Source of the DNA: Bicyclus anynana
Lineage: Eukaryota; Arthropoda; Insecta; Lepidoptera; Nymphalidae
Direction of reading: 5' to 3'
DNA length: 64,000 nucleotides
Assembly (NCBI RefSeq): GCF_947172395.1
Contig: NC_069094.1
Location: 8,918,292-8,982,291 of the forward strand
Shown: piece after piece, positions 11,216 to 22,290 of the stretch
How positions within the stretch are numbered: position 1 is the first letter of the stretch
Layout: each line of letters starts with the position of its first letter
The notes under the pieces: generated by a model
The model's input: the letters and a program-made list of their open reading frames with translations, nothing else
Databases searched by the model: none
What the model was told of the DNA's origin: nothing
Translations under genes and position numbers: made by a program

Positions 11216-11476
11216 TCAGCCACTGACGATCAAGTAATCTCACATGCCTGCAGCGCGATCGGCATGATGTCATGCACATCGACCAACACACGGTCAGTTT
11301 TATCGAACGTCAAGCCGTTAGCGCTGGAGGCATGTGAGATTTCTTGATAAAAGTGATCGTGTGTTGGTCGCGATGGGCAGGATGTCATGCACATCGACCA
11401 ACACACGATCAGTTTTATCGGACGTCAAGCCGTTAGCGCTGCAGGCATGTGAGATTACTTGTTCGTCAGTGGCTGA
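11216..11476. mobile_element. MITE with 41-bp inverted ends and duplicated core
   Basis: The ends, 11216-11256 and 11436-11476, are inverted copies of 41 bases with a single mismatch, starting TCAGCCACTGACGA. Inside, an 84-base block (11262-11345) recurs at 11378-11461, and the spacer between holds a reversed piece of the same block. No ORF of note. No clear target-site duplication is seen. A related element is at 20891-21050. Confidence 0.8.
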
Positions 11477-12687
11477 TTCAACTCACGCCGGTCGCCGACA
11501 CCAACGGATCGCATAATAATGATTTACATTTCATTACACACACGCCACAGCGATGTTAGCAGAAAGTTTATTTTATTTCTTAACAAACTTCTAACGACAA
11601 TTTAAATTAAAATATATTGTGTAATACATTACAATGGCTGCGAATACGTATATTATATAACCATCATTAGAATATAGCTAACAAGATTAAATAGCTCCAC
11701 GTTGCACGGGCTTGCTAAATACTATTTCACGCTTTAAATATATTATTTAACTAACTAAACCTTGCGAATTTTCCCTTTGTGTACAATTTTTATTAATATT
11801 TTACGCAATATTATCAATAATTAGGTACTTTTAAAGAAAAATGTGATAAAAATTGAAGCTACATCGTTTTTGTCTCAATTCTTTGGAGAAAATTTTCGAT
11901 TTAGAGTTCCAATTTTTAATGTACTCGATAATAATAGATTCGAGTTACTTATATGTATAGATTTTGCAGTTAATCAGTGTTTTGTTACATTACTAACTTA
12001 ACAAGGTGCCTTGGTGGACTTCGTTCGCCAAAATTGCGGAACGACAATTCCCATTCAAAAGTAGTTAATTTCGATATCCCAGTGGCTTTGGATATTACCT
12101 TCAGTTTTTTAAGATACATCGCGTAAACAAGCGACTCTTCAATACGATAATTTAAACATTCTTTCCGCGTACGAAAACAAAACTGTGGAATGAGAAAAAC
12201 CGAATAACTCAAAACTATCCCATACGCTGCCATTCAATGGCCAGTATGGAAAAACCTGTGCGTTCTGTTAAATAAACGAAGTTAACGTTTCCTACATCAC
12301 ATTACACTAACTACGCATTATCAGTGCATGCTCACTTCACGTTTGTTCAGGGGCTGTAAATTAAAGAAAAAAACTAACCCGTTTACAATGTAAATGTCGG
12401 TGCACATTGCCGCACGTAAAATTGCATGTGTCAGCGGCACATAACAATTAATACAATAGAAAGTGAGCGTCGCCCGTCCTGTGTTACTAAAAATAGTAGC
12501 TAACCAATTGACACGTTCCATTGATTGTAATAAAGACAATCAATGCGTAATCATATCAATTAGAAAGATATAGATTAATTTTTGGAAGATCGAAAAATAT
12601 TTTTAATCACTCATTACTGTTATCATTCACGTAAATTTGCGCCAATCTTCTAATCTAATGTTTTTAATCTTCTAAGCTAATGTTTTT
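11477..12687. other. Non-coding DNA, nothing recognised
   Basis: Short frames at 11985-12233 and 12321-12539 on the minus strand show no family features. Confidence 0.5.
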
Positions 12688-12890
12688 AACAGACTTCAAA
12701 AATGAAGAGGTTCTCAAGTTGACCGGTATTTTATTTTTAATTTATGTGAATCGATTACTCGAAGACGCCTGAACCGATTTGAAAATTATTTTTTTTGTTT
12801 TAAAGGGTGGTGGTTTCATATTCATCATGTCAGGATCTAATAATGGAAACCTGGAGAAATCGAGTGTGTTCGTAATTTTAACTAAACTAA
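12688..12890 (+). repeat. Dispersed repeat, 5' part (family with 'ACTTCAAAAA' ends)
   Basis: It begins 'acagacttcaaaaatgaaga', has 'gattactcgaagac' and 'catcatgtcaggatct', then 'ggagaaatcgag'. The same order is found at 56545-56740 (+) and, reversed, at the right end of 41177-42050. Confidence 0.6.
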
Positions 12891-13516
12891 ACTACTATTT
12901 TTGCGATCGCCTATACTTAATGTAGAAATTACACATAAATGTGATACTATAATTATGAAAGTTTGTTACGATAGCTAAAATATATAATAAATTTGAATTA
13001 CTCTTATATTTTTCTTGTAAAACTAATATTTTTGAAGTTAAATGTGTTTTACGTGTTGATATAATTGCCTATAACAATGGATTTACAATTCAAATGATTA
13101 AGAAATTCCCCATTATCACACTCAAATGTTTATTATAGCCATATCTTATTATTTAACTAGGCGTTAAATTACGATATGTTAAGTACAATAATTTACGGCA
13201 ACTATTTTGTTAAGGTGAAACGGATAGCGGTCTGCTTCCCGCCAAAATTCAAGGCCGGATATGAGATAGTAGACCTAAAATAGTACGTACATAATCATTT
13301 GTAGGATTATAATATATGTATGTATTGACGTGTATTCTTTATATACAAAACAACATTGATATAATTAGAAAAGTAATTTTAGTAATTTTTCTTATACGGC
13401 CGTGGTTTTTCTTAAATGTAACGAAGAAAATCCTGGGCAAAATCGTAAGTACTTGTTCTAAATCTTCTTTTGCCGAATTTCTCTTTAAAAAATATGACGT
13501 ACCTATACCTATTACC
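12891..13516. other. Non-coding DNA, nothing recognised
   Basis: AT-rich. The open frame at 13316-13639 runs through the short inverted-repeat element that follows and is not a gene. Confidence 0.5.
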
Positions 13517-13596
13517 GTGCACATTAACTTGACACCTGGCTACCAAACAAACATAGTACACACATCATTCGAGCCAGGTGTCAAGTTAATCCGCAC
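13517..13596. mobile_element. Short palindromic MITE, copy 1
   Basis: 25-base ends at 13517-13541 and 13572-13596 are inverted copies with two mismatches and contain TTAACTTGACACCTGGCT. The 30-base spacer is unique. The second copy is at 24837-24945. Confidence 0.75.
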
Positions 13597-16436
13597 GAGC
13601 TATAGTTTCCATACATTTTATGTCTTCCTTTATGAATAAATCTATTTATGAAAGTTTACAGTTGAATAAAAATCCGGTATGCGGCCCCTACTTTTGAGCT
13701 ATTAACCGAGCAGCATTTTATCTGAATATTTTGAATAACATTGTACTCCTAGGTAACATACCTCGTAAACTGACCTACATGTATAAAAAAATATATAACT
13801 TTATTTGCAAAAATTGTTACGAACCAAGTAGTTCATTGTCTGTGTTATTTACATGTATATAATTTAAACTTATTACATTTCTAAGAGAAACGCACGGCAA
13901 TGTTTATTTACGGAGTAAAAGACTTAAACGCGCTACAGTCCTCGCGCGCACATTACTACCCACTGCAATATTTTTGTACAAAATAAATATTTTTATGAAT
14001 AACACAATAATTATTTTGAGAGAGTAATTAATTTTGACAAAGGTATTTTGAAATATAATAGACCTATGTATGAATGACACTACACAATAAATGAAACATA
14101 GCATACCTACTCGCTATAACTAAAATTGCACTTGCTTTACGGGACTGGAAAATGATTTGAATAAAAAACCCAAACGATATTTTTTAGATAATATGAGATA
14201 GATGAGATCAGGGGATTGGACCACCATACTACATACATTTATTTTCAAAAAATATCATCCTCATTGCAAACATTTTTTATTCAACTCACATACGGGTTTT
14301 ATTACCATTTAAATTGTTTAATGTATGTGACGGATATACTCGTAGGTACTACAAAAAGAACTGAGAAAAATGTTTTTCCCTACAGCCACCTACTGCATGC
14401 CTTTGTAAAGCTTATAGTGTAGACGTTTTATTGTGAAATGTCGAAAGTTCGTTGCTCTACCCGGAACCTTTAGAATTTATTGATTATATCGTTAATATTT
14501 CACGCTTATGGAACACCACAAAGAATGCAGAATAATTATAGGGCAATCAAAAAGCATACACCATTCTTGGGTAAAACGACAGGGCAAGTGCCAGTGAAAT
14601 TTATTACAAGGGTTCTTTCTACCCGACTATGCGAACCGTGACGAAGAGTAATGATTTTGGTCAAAGACTATTACTATGTAGGTAACAACTCCATACAGCT
14701 TATTTGTTATGGCTATGAATATAATTATCTTTGATCCAGAGTCTCCAGAGTGGAGACCAGCTTTAACACCATTGTCTAGGTAATCGCAGCCATTTCACGG
14801 TCATTGACAATACACTTTTTTATTGTACCAAAGAAAGTACCTACTAGTTTTAGATTTGGTTTATTAATTTACGACATTTATTCATATGTCTCTTAAATTT
14901 TAAATTTTAAATTATATTTCAAATCTTTTATTAGTTTTATTATTAAATATGTCAATAATAAATCTACACAAGAAATAAATGAAATTAAAATAATAACAAC
15001 GTCTGGGACGATACAATAAATATTTCCACATGTTGGAGACTACGGAACGCTAAAACTACTGGCACCTTTGACAAATTAAAAAACATTTACAATTAAAGAA
15101 GCATTCCAAGGTTAATAGCTTGTTGCACAGAAATGTAAATTAAGATAAAAAGTTTTTCTGATCGCCTACGACGTCAATATAAAAATTAATTGTGAAATTC
15201 CCGACAAGCTTTATAGAAGCACAAGTATTTTATCACATACATCAGGCATTTAATCACTTACATACATCAGTAAAAACCTCTTAAAGCGTACATCAGTAAA
15301 ACCACTTTTCTTTTATTATTTTCTGGCGATCGTAAATTCCTCGCGTAGGCTGTAGCTCTACATCAAACTGGGCACAACCCCGGGTATTCCCTGACAGAAA
15401 TAATACTTAATAAATATTCATACGACATTTCACATACATTTAGTATAAGTCATTCGTACAACCATACATAGCATAAAAATAGGATATAGTTCGAGTTGAA
15501 AATGATATTTGAATACAATGGTGTCACAAAATACATGTGATTTACAGCCATTTTTGATACTTAACCATTTACCTACATTTGATTAACTGCAGGCGTCAAG
15601 AGATCTGCATCGTACGTATCTGACGCATCGCAAAAACGGATCGTAGTATTCTTCAGTCAGTAATCCAAGTACGTCCACTGATCTGTATCATACGGATTTT
15701 ATGTAATTGTAGATACGATGCGGTTATGTGGACGCGTGTTTAAACGTCAGAAGAGCGTAAACATTTGTGTTGAGCAAAATTCTTATTTCAACACTGTCTT
15801 AAGATTACCATTCTAGGGTCATAATATGTAACTATATGTACGTGTAGCTATAATTACCAAAGTGCAATTACTAAACAAGCGGTAAGTGTGTCAAAGACCT
15901 CACCACAGAATCCAGAGGTCAAAAATCAAGGACGATGTTAAGAGCAAAGGAATGTTCAGTGTGTAATTGATGGCAGTGTAGATTTTAAGGTACGAAGAAG
16001 TTTACTATTACTTAACATAAATATATTTACTAACAAAATGTATGTAAAGTAAACCATAAAATAAATCTCAACGTGTAAGTAAATTTGTACGAACGAGTAT
16101 AAGTAATGTTATTTCTGTGCAGCTCCGCGTTTCCGCCCTATGTCAAACAAGAAAAAAGATATGCATAAAAGGAATAGGTATTGCTAACATTTACCCTTTT
16201 AAGTAAATGTCAATTTACTAACATCCCAGTTTTACATTTTCAAGTCTGAACTAACATTACAAAGTTAGAAAACCAAAAATTAAACTCTACATTTTCAAAA
16301 TCTAGAACCAAGTGTTATTTAAAAAATCTAACTATTAATATTGTACCATAAATTTTATACAATCAAATTTCTTGTCTAGACAAAGAATATCAGCTTTTGA
16401 ACATGACGAATTTGTACTCCACATATACATAAATTA
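13597..16436. other. Non-coding DNA, nothing recognised
   Basis: 2.8 kb of AT-rich sequence without repeat ends, exon-like stretches or RNA genes that I can see. Confidence 0.45.
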
Positions 16437-16643
16437 CCGCAGTGGCTGGCCAAGGTTGGATGGAACTCACAAAAGAAAGGGACAATTGGAAAAAGATGGA
16501 GGAGGCTTATACCCGAAGGGGCCCATTATTAACTAGTACATAAATTAACTATTTAGATAAATATATAGATTAGTTAGAATAGTTTTAAGATATTGTTAAG
16601 TACTATCTAAATGGGAAAATAAAGCTTATTATTATTATTATAT
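16437..16643 (+). mobile_element. LINE 3' end with TTA-repeat tail
   Basis: The plus strand encodes the last residues of an RTE-type polyprotein (VGWNSQKRDNWKKMEEAYTR, then GP and a stop). An AT-rich 3' UTR and a TTATTATTATTA tail at 16626-16640 follow. The tail differs from the ATG-type tail of the copy at 47.4 kb, so it is another subfamily. Confidence 0.65.
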
Positions 16644-17713
16644 ACATAAATTAATCAAATTGATTTGCAAATATACCTATAACGATTTTAATTACACACT
16701 TGTACATTTATAATATATTTTGAAATTATGGTTACACGTAAAAGTATTTTTATTAGAACTCCAAAAAGTAGACATGATTATATTTGGTTGATTATATACC
16801 TAGACAGTTTAGGCGTTTTAAAGTTTTTCGTCTGCTGTCACTTGAGCACTAGACAAATTAATTTTTAATTTAATTTACGAGTAATCATGTTGCAAGCAGT
16901 AAGTAGTTGAAAAATTCTTAGCTTTTGTCATTCAGTTTCTAGAGCGCTAAAATTAACTTAAAATGCATCTAACCGTTACATAATTACCACTACATGTTAT
17001 GTACTTGCATCTGATTAAGTGTCTGTGTAATTCTTTACTATCTAACCTGGATCTAATACAGATTTCGGATGCTATTTTTAGAGTAATATATTTTACCTGA
17101 TACGAGTATATAGATTTTGGAAGTTTTGAATTAGTCCATTTTTTACTGTAATTGGATTATTTATTACAAGTGACGAATAATGTTCGATAATGTAAATTAT
17201 ATAGAAAAAAAGCATGCGTACTATTTTGACGCCATCAAAACTGTTTCGAATGGCCACATCGTATAATTATTAATATGCCCAACCCTGTGTAGGTATTATT
17301 AGTGATCTCTACACATTCTATACAAAATTCAAACACTCGTGTGTCCGTCTGTCACAGAAGAAGGCTTTTTCAGAAGGCTTCGTCGTTTAAAGCACATAAA
17401 AAACGTCTAGTTACATAGATTGGAGGACCGAATCCACAACTAGACAAGCCCATTTAGTGGCATTCTTTAAAATATGAATACACATTAACCGAGGCTTTCA
17501 AAACAGTTTTATGCAAAATACATCTCAACATTATAACTTTCTATGGTTTATTATGTATTTTTCAAGAAAAAATGTCTAATTTTAGCGTAGGTACGCGAGA
17601 CGCAACAATTCAACATTACTTAATTCAATCCAAAAGATCATTATAGCCACTTAATTAACTTTAACAATGAAACTACTACTGAGCGTAATTTACGGGTAAC
17701 TTTTCATTATAAA
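16644..17713. other. Non-coding DNA, nothing recognised
   Basis: AT-rich sequence, no supported feature. Confidence 0.45.
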
Positions 17714-17750
17714 CTAGTGCACGCCCGCGACTTTGTCCGCGAAAAATACA
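17714..17750 (-). mobile_element. Helitron-like terminus only (family A)
   Basis: 'ctagtgcacgcccgcgactt' followed by TGTCCGCG is the mutated CTAG-end of family A, directly left of the composite SINE. Confidence 0.5.
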
Positions 17751-17762
17751 GTTTACATAGGT

Positions 17763-18058
17763 ATCATTATCATCATCAACCCATATTCGGCTCACTGCTG
17801 AGCTCGAATATCTCCTCAGAATGAGAGGGGTTAGGCCAATAGTCCACCACGCTGGCTCAATGCGGATTGGCAGACTTCACACATGAAGAGAATTAAGAAA
17901 AATCTCTGGTATGCAGATTTACTCACGATGTTTTTCCTTCACCGTTTGAGACCGGCCCGGGGCATGCACCCTCAACTTTTCCGTTGTATGCATTTTAAGA
18001 AATTAAATATCACGTGACTCGAGCCGAATATGTTTTGATAATGATGATGATGACATCA
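17763..18058. mobile_element. Composite SINE: two opposed halves
   Basis: 17763-17970 is the 3' half of the common SINE on the minus strand (ATG-type tail at its left, 'tcggctcactgctgagctcg', ending in 'caccgtttgaga'). From about 17951 to 18058 the plus-strand SINE resumes at 'ggcccggggcatgcaccc', runs to 'aaatatcacgtg', then jumps to 'actcgagccgaatatg' and an ATGATGATG tail. The plus half lacks just the stretch carried by the minus half. Confidence 0.75.
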
Positions 18059-18613
18059 TTAAAGTCAATTGAATTAAAAAAAAAACATTTTTTTTACTTT
18101 GTCCCAGAATCAAATTCCACACGAGATGTCACAGCTACAAAATACGAAGTTCCACGCATACCTTGCAGCAATGTCATCAGATGATGACGAAACTGGAAGG
18201 TTGAATTCTAGTGACCATAAACACTACTTAAAAGTCGCAGAATACAAAAATACGCGATTTCGGTTACTTGGATGACATTTCAACCTCCTCCTTTTTTGAC
18301 GTCGTTTAAAAAACACATACTTTTCAGGACATCATTATTATACGTAACTTACCTATGTAGAAAAAAAAACTTAAAATATCTGTATTGTTTACTTGAGCTG
18401 TACCATGCGTCCAACGATGTATGTCGTTGGACGCACGGTAAAGAGAAATAGGCAAAATGACACTCAATGCCGGCGGAGAATCTCTTTCGCCCCAACGCAA
18501 TGCTATTGGTTGAAACTTGTCTATTTCTTTTCACGAGGCCTACTGAACTCTGTTAATGTTTTAATTTAAAATATTGTTAGTGGTCTAAATTATTTAGGTG
18601 TAGGTGTGATAAA
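18059..18613. other. Non-coding DNA with a hairpin and left target-site copy
   Basis: Holds the hairpin at 18401-18440 and the left target-site duplication (aggtgtgataaa, 18602-18613) of the next SINE. Opposed AAGAGAAATAG / CTATTTCTTTT motifs at about 18441 and 18520 suggest a decayed inverted-repeat element. Confidence 0.4.
18401..18440. repeat. Hairpin
   Basis: 'taccatgcgtccaacgatg' faces 'tgtcgttggacgcacggta', a 19-base stem with two mismatches and almost no loop. Confidence 0.7.
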
Positions 18614-18803
18614 GTAAATAACATGTATCTCAAACGGCGAAGGAAAACATCATGAGGAAACCTGCATACCAGAGAATTTTCTTAATTCTCTGCGTGTGTG
18701 GAGTCTGCCAATCCGCATTGGGCCAGCGTGGTGCACTATTGGCCTAACCCATTCTGAGAGGAGACTCGAGCTCAGCAGTGAGCCGAATATGGGCTGATAA
18801 TGA
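18614..18803 (+). mobile_element. 5'-truncated SINE with 12-bp target-site duplication
   Basis: The body runs from the middle of the family ('tatctcaaacggcgaaggaa') to 'agccgaatatgggctgataa'. It is flanked by aggtgtgataaa at 18602-18613 and 18804-18815, a perfect 12-base duplication. Truncation at the 5' end with a duplication marks target-primed reverse transcription. The internal promoter is missing, so it cannot be transcribed on its own. Confidence 0.85.
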
Positions 18804-19129
18804 AGGTGTGATAAATGAATACTACATTTGTCTCAGTTTGAGCTAAGCAAATCATATTAATACGAGTGCAAGTATAGTTGTAAACGCAACATGCTATCAG
18901 AACGAGTTGCATTAAGTAGGCATTCGATATTACAAAACATGGAACGGTCACGCTCTCAAAAGCCGAAATAACTCGTATTACCTTTAACTTATTAAATAAC
19001 AATCCAAATGGATTTCCAGGGAAAATCGTCATTATGGAAATTATCGTTAGCTACTAACAAGCGGACGCTCACGGCTACGTGCGTGTAGAATTAGTTTGTT
19101 TTTGGTTATTTTTTTTATATATGTACACA

Positions 19130-19310
19130 AGCTGACGCCCCGCGGTTTCACCCGCGTGGTTCGCGTTCCCGTAGGAATACAGGGGTAATATTTAACCTCC
19201 TTCCTCGATAAATGGGCTATCTAACACAGTAAGAATTTTTGAAATCGGACCAGTAATTCCTGATTGCTGTATATTAAAGATAAACAAACTCTTCATCTTT
19301 ATAATATTAG
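19130..19310 (-). mobile_element. Helitron-like element (family B), full length
   Basis: Starts AAGCTGACGCCCCGCGG, carries 'cctcgataaatgggctatct', and ends 'tcatctttataatattag'. Confidence 0.75.
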
Positions 19311-20890
19311 TTTTATTCTGAACGAAACAAAACTTAATATTACCTGTGAAAATCATAAGTAAATTTTACTTAGTAATTTTGGAGTTAGACACAGAGATAA
19401 GAAATATGTAGATAGTTTTGTATTATCTTAGTTTGTCCAGTGATTTTTTGTGTGAGTTACTTACAAACTTCTAGAGTTTCAGAATAAAAATCTAAAAGTT
19501 GTATAATTTATTCAAGTTTTGGGCTTTGAGATTTTACATGACATTTGGACTTAATAATACGCTGTTTTGCCTTTTTACATGTTATAAAATAGTCGCATAT
19601 TTATAAGTAATACAAAAATGAAATGAAAATAATATTTAGTAATTTAAAAAAATCATAATGGGTCGTATTGATTAAAATCTGAACTATGTCCTAGACATTA
19701 AGTACATATATGTGTAATAAGTATGTATATTGTGTGTTATTATTTTATTACGTAATATGTATATTATTTTGCAAAAAGTTACTTAATTTACTAGTACAAC
19801 ACAGCTGGCCTATTCACAATTTTGGTCTTTATTAACAACCTATAAAATAAACATCATAAGTCGATTACATTTGTTTTGTTGCATTGTTGTTAATCGTAAA
19901 GTTACACTAAGTAACATAACATACGAATAACAATTATTATTACTGTTTTTCTTAACTGAACGCAGCTATGTGTATCATAATACAAAAAAAGTGAAGCTAC
20001 CCTAATCATACCATATAAGCATTATAGAGCGATAGTATGTGACAGCCAGACATACCACGAATAGGATCATCGATATAGGAAGAAGGAGAAGGTCCTACAA
20101 GACAAGTACGGTGCGGTAGCTAATTAGATATGGAGCTTGGACTGTGGTAGCTTCAGAAGATACCAGTTTTCAAGTGTCCCGACCCGACTAAGACTAAGAT
20201 TTAAGTATAATGCTTATTTTCCTCGGAAAAGTAATCAAGTCCCGAATCAAGCTTCCACTTTAAAAAACAACGTAAAAAACTTTAAGGATCTCTATTGAAG
20301 CTACTATTCAGTCGCCACGAAGCTAATAGACTGGCGACTGAAGGTATGATTTTTTATGACATCCCGGAGGGAATAACAAAAAATTACGTTGTGTACTTGA
20401 ACAATTTGAGGATTTGGAACATTGGATGGAATCTACTACCTTCCAAAATGTTTTACATAAAAATAAATAAATTTAATATTTTTGACATTGTCTCTTTAAT
20501 TATTATTATTAGTATTATTTTTTATTTGTGTGATGTATTTCTTGCACGCTTATTAAGCAGATTGTGATTATTTAGCGTATTCTGGCAATAAATTATTTCG
20601 AATTTAGAATTTTGAAAAAAAAGGCCACGGACGAATCTCTATAATAGGCTACCATACTTATCTATAATAGTTTCTTTCTTAGAATGAGGTATGTCTGGGT
20701 ATCGCAGGCTGTCGGCCCATTATATTATAATATGTTTTCACGTGGAACGAAGAAAAAATCTACATACATAATTACAACTTATAATTTAAAGTTAAAATAA
20801 GTTTATGTTAATTACCTATTTATTCATCGACAAATTACAATATAGTAATACGAAAGCGAGTTTATTTATTACGAAGACACGAAGCTTAAT
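19311..20890. other. Non-coding DNA, nothing certain
   Basis: The 90-codon plus frame at 20295-20567 ends in a hydrophobic Ile-rich stretch but lacks any family or splice support. A purine-rich patch at 20060-20110 could be old LINE coding sequence; I could not confirm it. Confidence 0.4.
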
Positions 20891-21050
20891 GCACGCCATT
20901 GACGATCAATTATTCTCACGTTTCTTTAGCACCCACGACTATAACTTATTGTGTATTTGTCACTGCGTGCATGACGGCTCGACTTATAAAACGTCTTCGC
21001 TGCCGTTTGCGCTGCAGAAACGTGAGAATAATTGACCGTCAATGGCTGAC
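20891..21050. mobile_element. MITE related to 11216-11476, with TTAAT duplication
   Basis: The ends are inverted copies ('ccattgacgatcaattattc' against its complement near 21046, about 30 bases, one or two mismatches) and the element is flanked by TTAAT at 20886-20890 and 21051-21055. The outer end pattern TCAGCCAnTGACG and the inner GCGCTGCAG are shared with the larger element at 11.2 kb. A TTAA target would suit piggyBac-like mobilisation, but this is inference. Confidence 0.75.
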
Positions 21051-21227
21051 TTAATAAAATATAACGTAGTGCAAATATGGAAATCCTAACTAATATTATA
21101 AAAATTCGAATATGATTTTGTTTGTTTGTTTAATTATTATTAAACAAACAAACAATATTCGCATAACTAACTAAACCTATTTTTAAAAATTCTGTAATGG
21201 AAAGCTACAATATCGGTGAATAACATA

Positions 21228-21298
21228 ATAATTTTGTCTCTGTTTTTCCACTGAATCGGGAACTACGCGGGAGAAACCGCATGGAGTCTGCTCTCCTG
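21228..21298 (+). mobile_element. Helitron-like 3' fragment (family B)
   Basis: 'aatcgggaactacgcgggag' then AAACCGCATGGAGTCTGCT is a decayed family B terminus. Confidence 0.5.
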
Positions 21299-21321
21299 GA
21301 ATAAGCGGATATACGGGACAA

Positions 21322-21704
21322 AGCTATCACACTAACCCTACTAATATTATAAACGCGAAAGTTTGTATGGATGTTTGTATAGGTGACATAGGCTACTTTT
21401 AATCTCGGAATAATCCATGGTTCCCGAGGGATTTGTGAAGAACTATATTTCACGCGGATGAAGTCGCGGTCGTACGCTAGTAATAGTATAAAGGCGAAAG
21501 TTTGTGTGTATGTTTGTGTATTGTGTATGTTTGTTCCTCTTTTGCACTGGCGCTACTGAAACGATTATGCTGAAATTTAGGATGAAAATAGATTTTACTC
21601 TGGATCAACACAGGCTACTTTTCATCTCAAAAAAAATCATGGTACCCGCACGATTTGTGAAAAACCGAATTCCACGCGGTCGAAGTCGCGGCCGTCCGCT
21701 AGTA
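21322..21704 (+). mobile_element. Two tandem Helitron-like copies (family A)
   Basis: Copy 1 (about 21334-21480) begins 'actaatattataaacgcgaa' and ends GTCGCGGTCGTACGCTAGT. Copy 2 (about 21480-21703) begins 'atagtataaaggcgaaagtt' directly at that CTAGT and ends GTCGCGGCCGTCCGCTAGT. Same orientation, end to end. Copy 1 is internally shortened. Confidence 0.75.
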
Positions 21705-21789
21705 TTCCTATAATCCACTATCAAATAACTTGGTTTTCTATTATTAAAAAAATTTACAAAATTTGACTCCACCTACTACAACCTTACAA

Positions 21790-21977
21790 ACTATATAATA
21801 CTAGCTGACGCCGCGCGGTTTCACTCGCGTGGTTCCCGTTCCCGTAGAAATACGGGGATACTATATAGCCTAGCCTTCCTCGATAAATGGGCTATCGAAC
21901 ACTGAAAGAATTTTTGAAATCAGTTCAATCAAACAAATAAACAAACCAACAAACAAACTCTTCAGCTTTATAATATT
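21790..21977 (-). mobile_element. Helitron-like element (family B), full length
   Basis: Starts CTAGCTGACGCCGCGCGG, has 'tcctcgataaatgggctatc' and a CAAACAAA-rich stretch, and ends 'cagctttataatatta'. Confidence 0.75.
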
Positions 21978-22142
21978 AAAATAGATTACGAGCAGGTACC
22001 TACTAGAAGTACAAGTAGATTAATTAGTAGGTAAAGATAACATAATTACGACAAAAACTAAGTTAGTTAGTAAGATAGTTTCAGTTTCAGTCGACAATTT
22101 CAACGTTAAAGTGTTTATCTACATCAATATTCTCATACCCAG

Positions 22143-22290
22143 ACCTTATCGAAGACCAACATCACGTGCCAGGGTAACTGCAATTAATATTGCTTCCACA
22201 AGCGCTGATGAGTTCATTGTTTGCAAGAGGCGACCGAAACGCTTGCTCAATGGTACCAGGCTAAACATTCTGCGGCCACAAGGACGTTTA
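22143..22290 (+). CDS. Weak candidate exon, unrecognised
   Basis: One frame is open between an ATACCCAG acceptor and a TTTA|GTAAGT donor; the two other frames carry stops. The product would be Arg-rich (YRRPTSRARVTAIN, then FIVCKRRPKRLL). Its phase does not fit the donor at 10236, so it would not follow that exon directly. It may be chance or repeat sequence. Confidence 0.18.
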
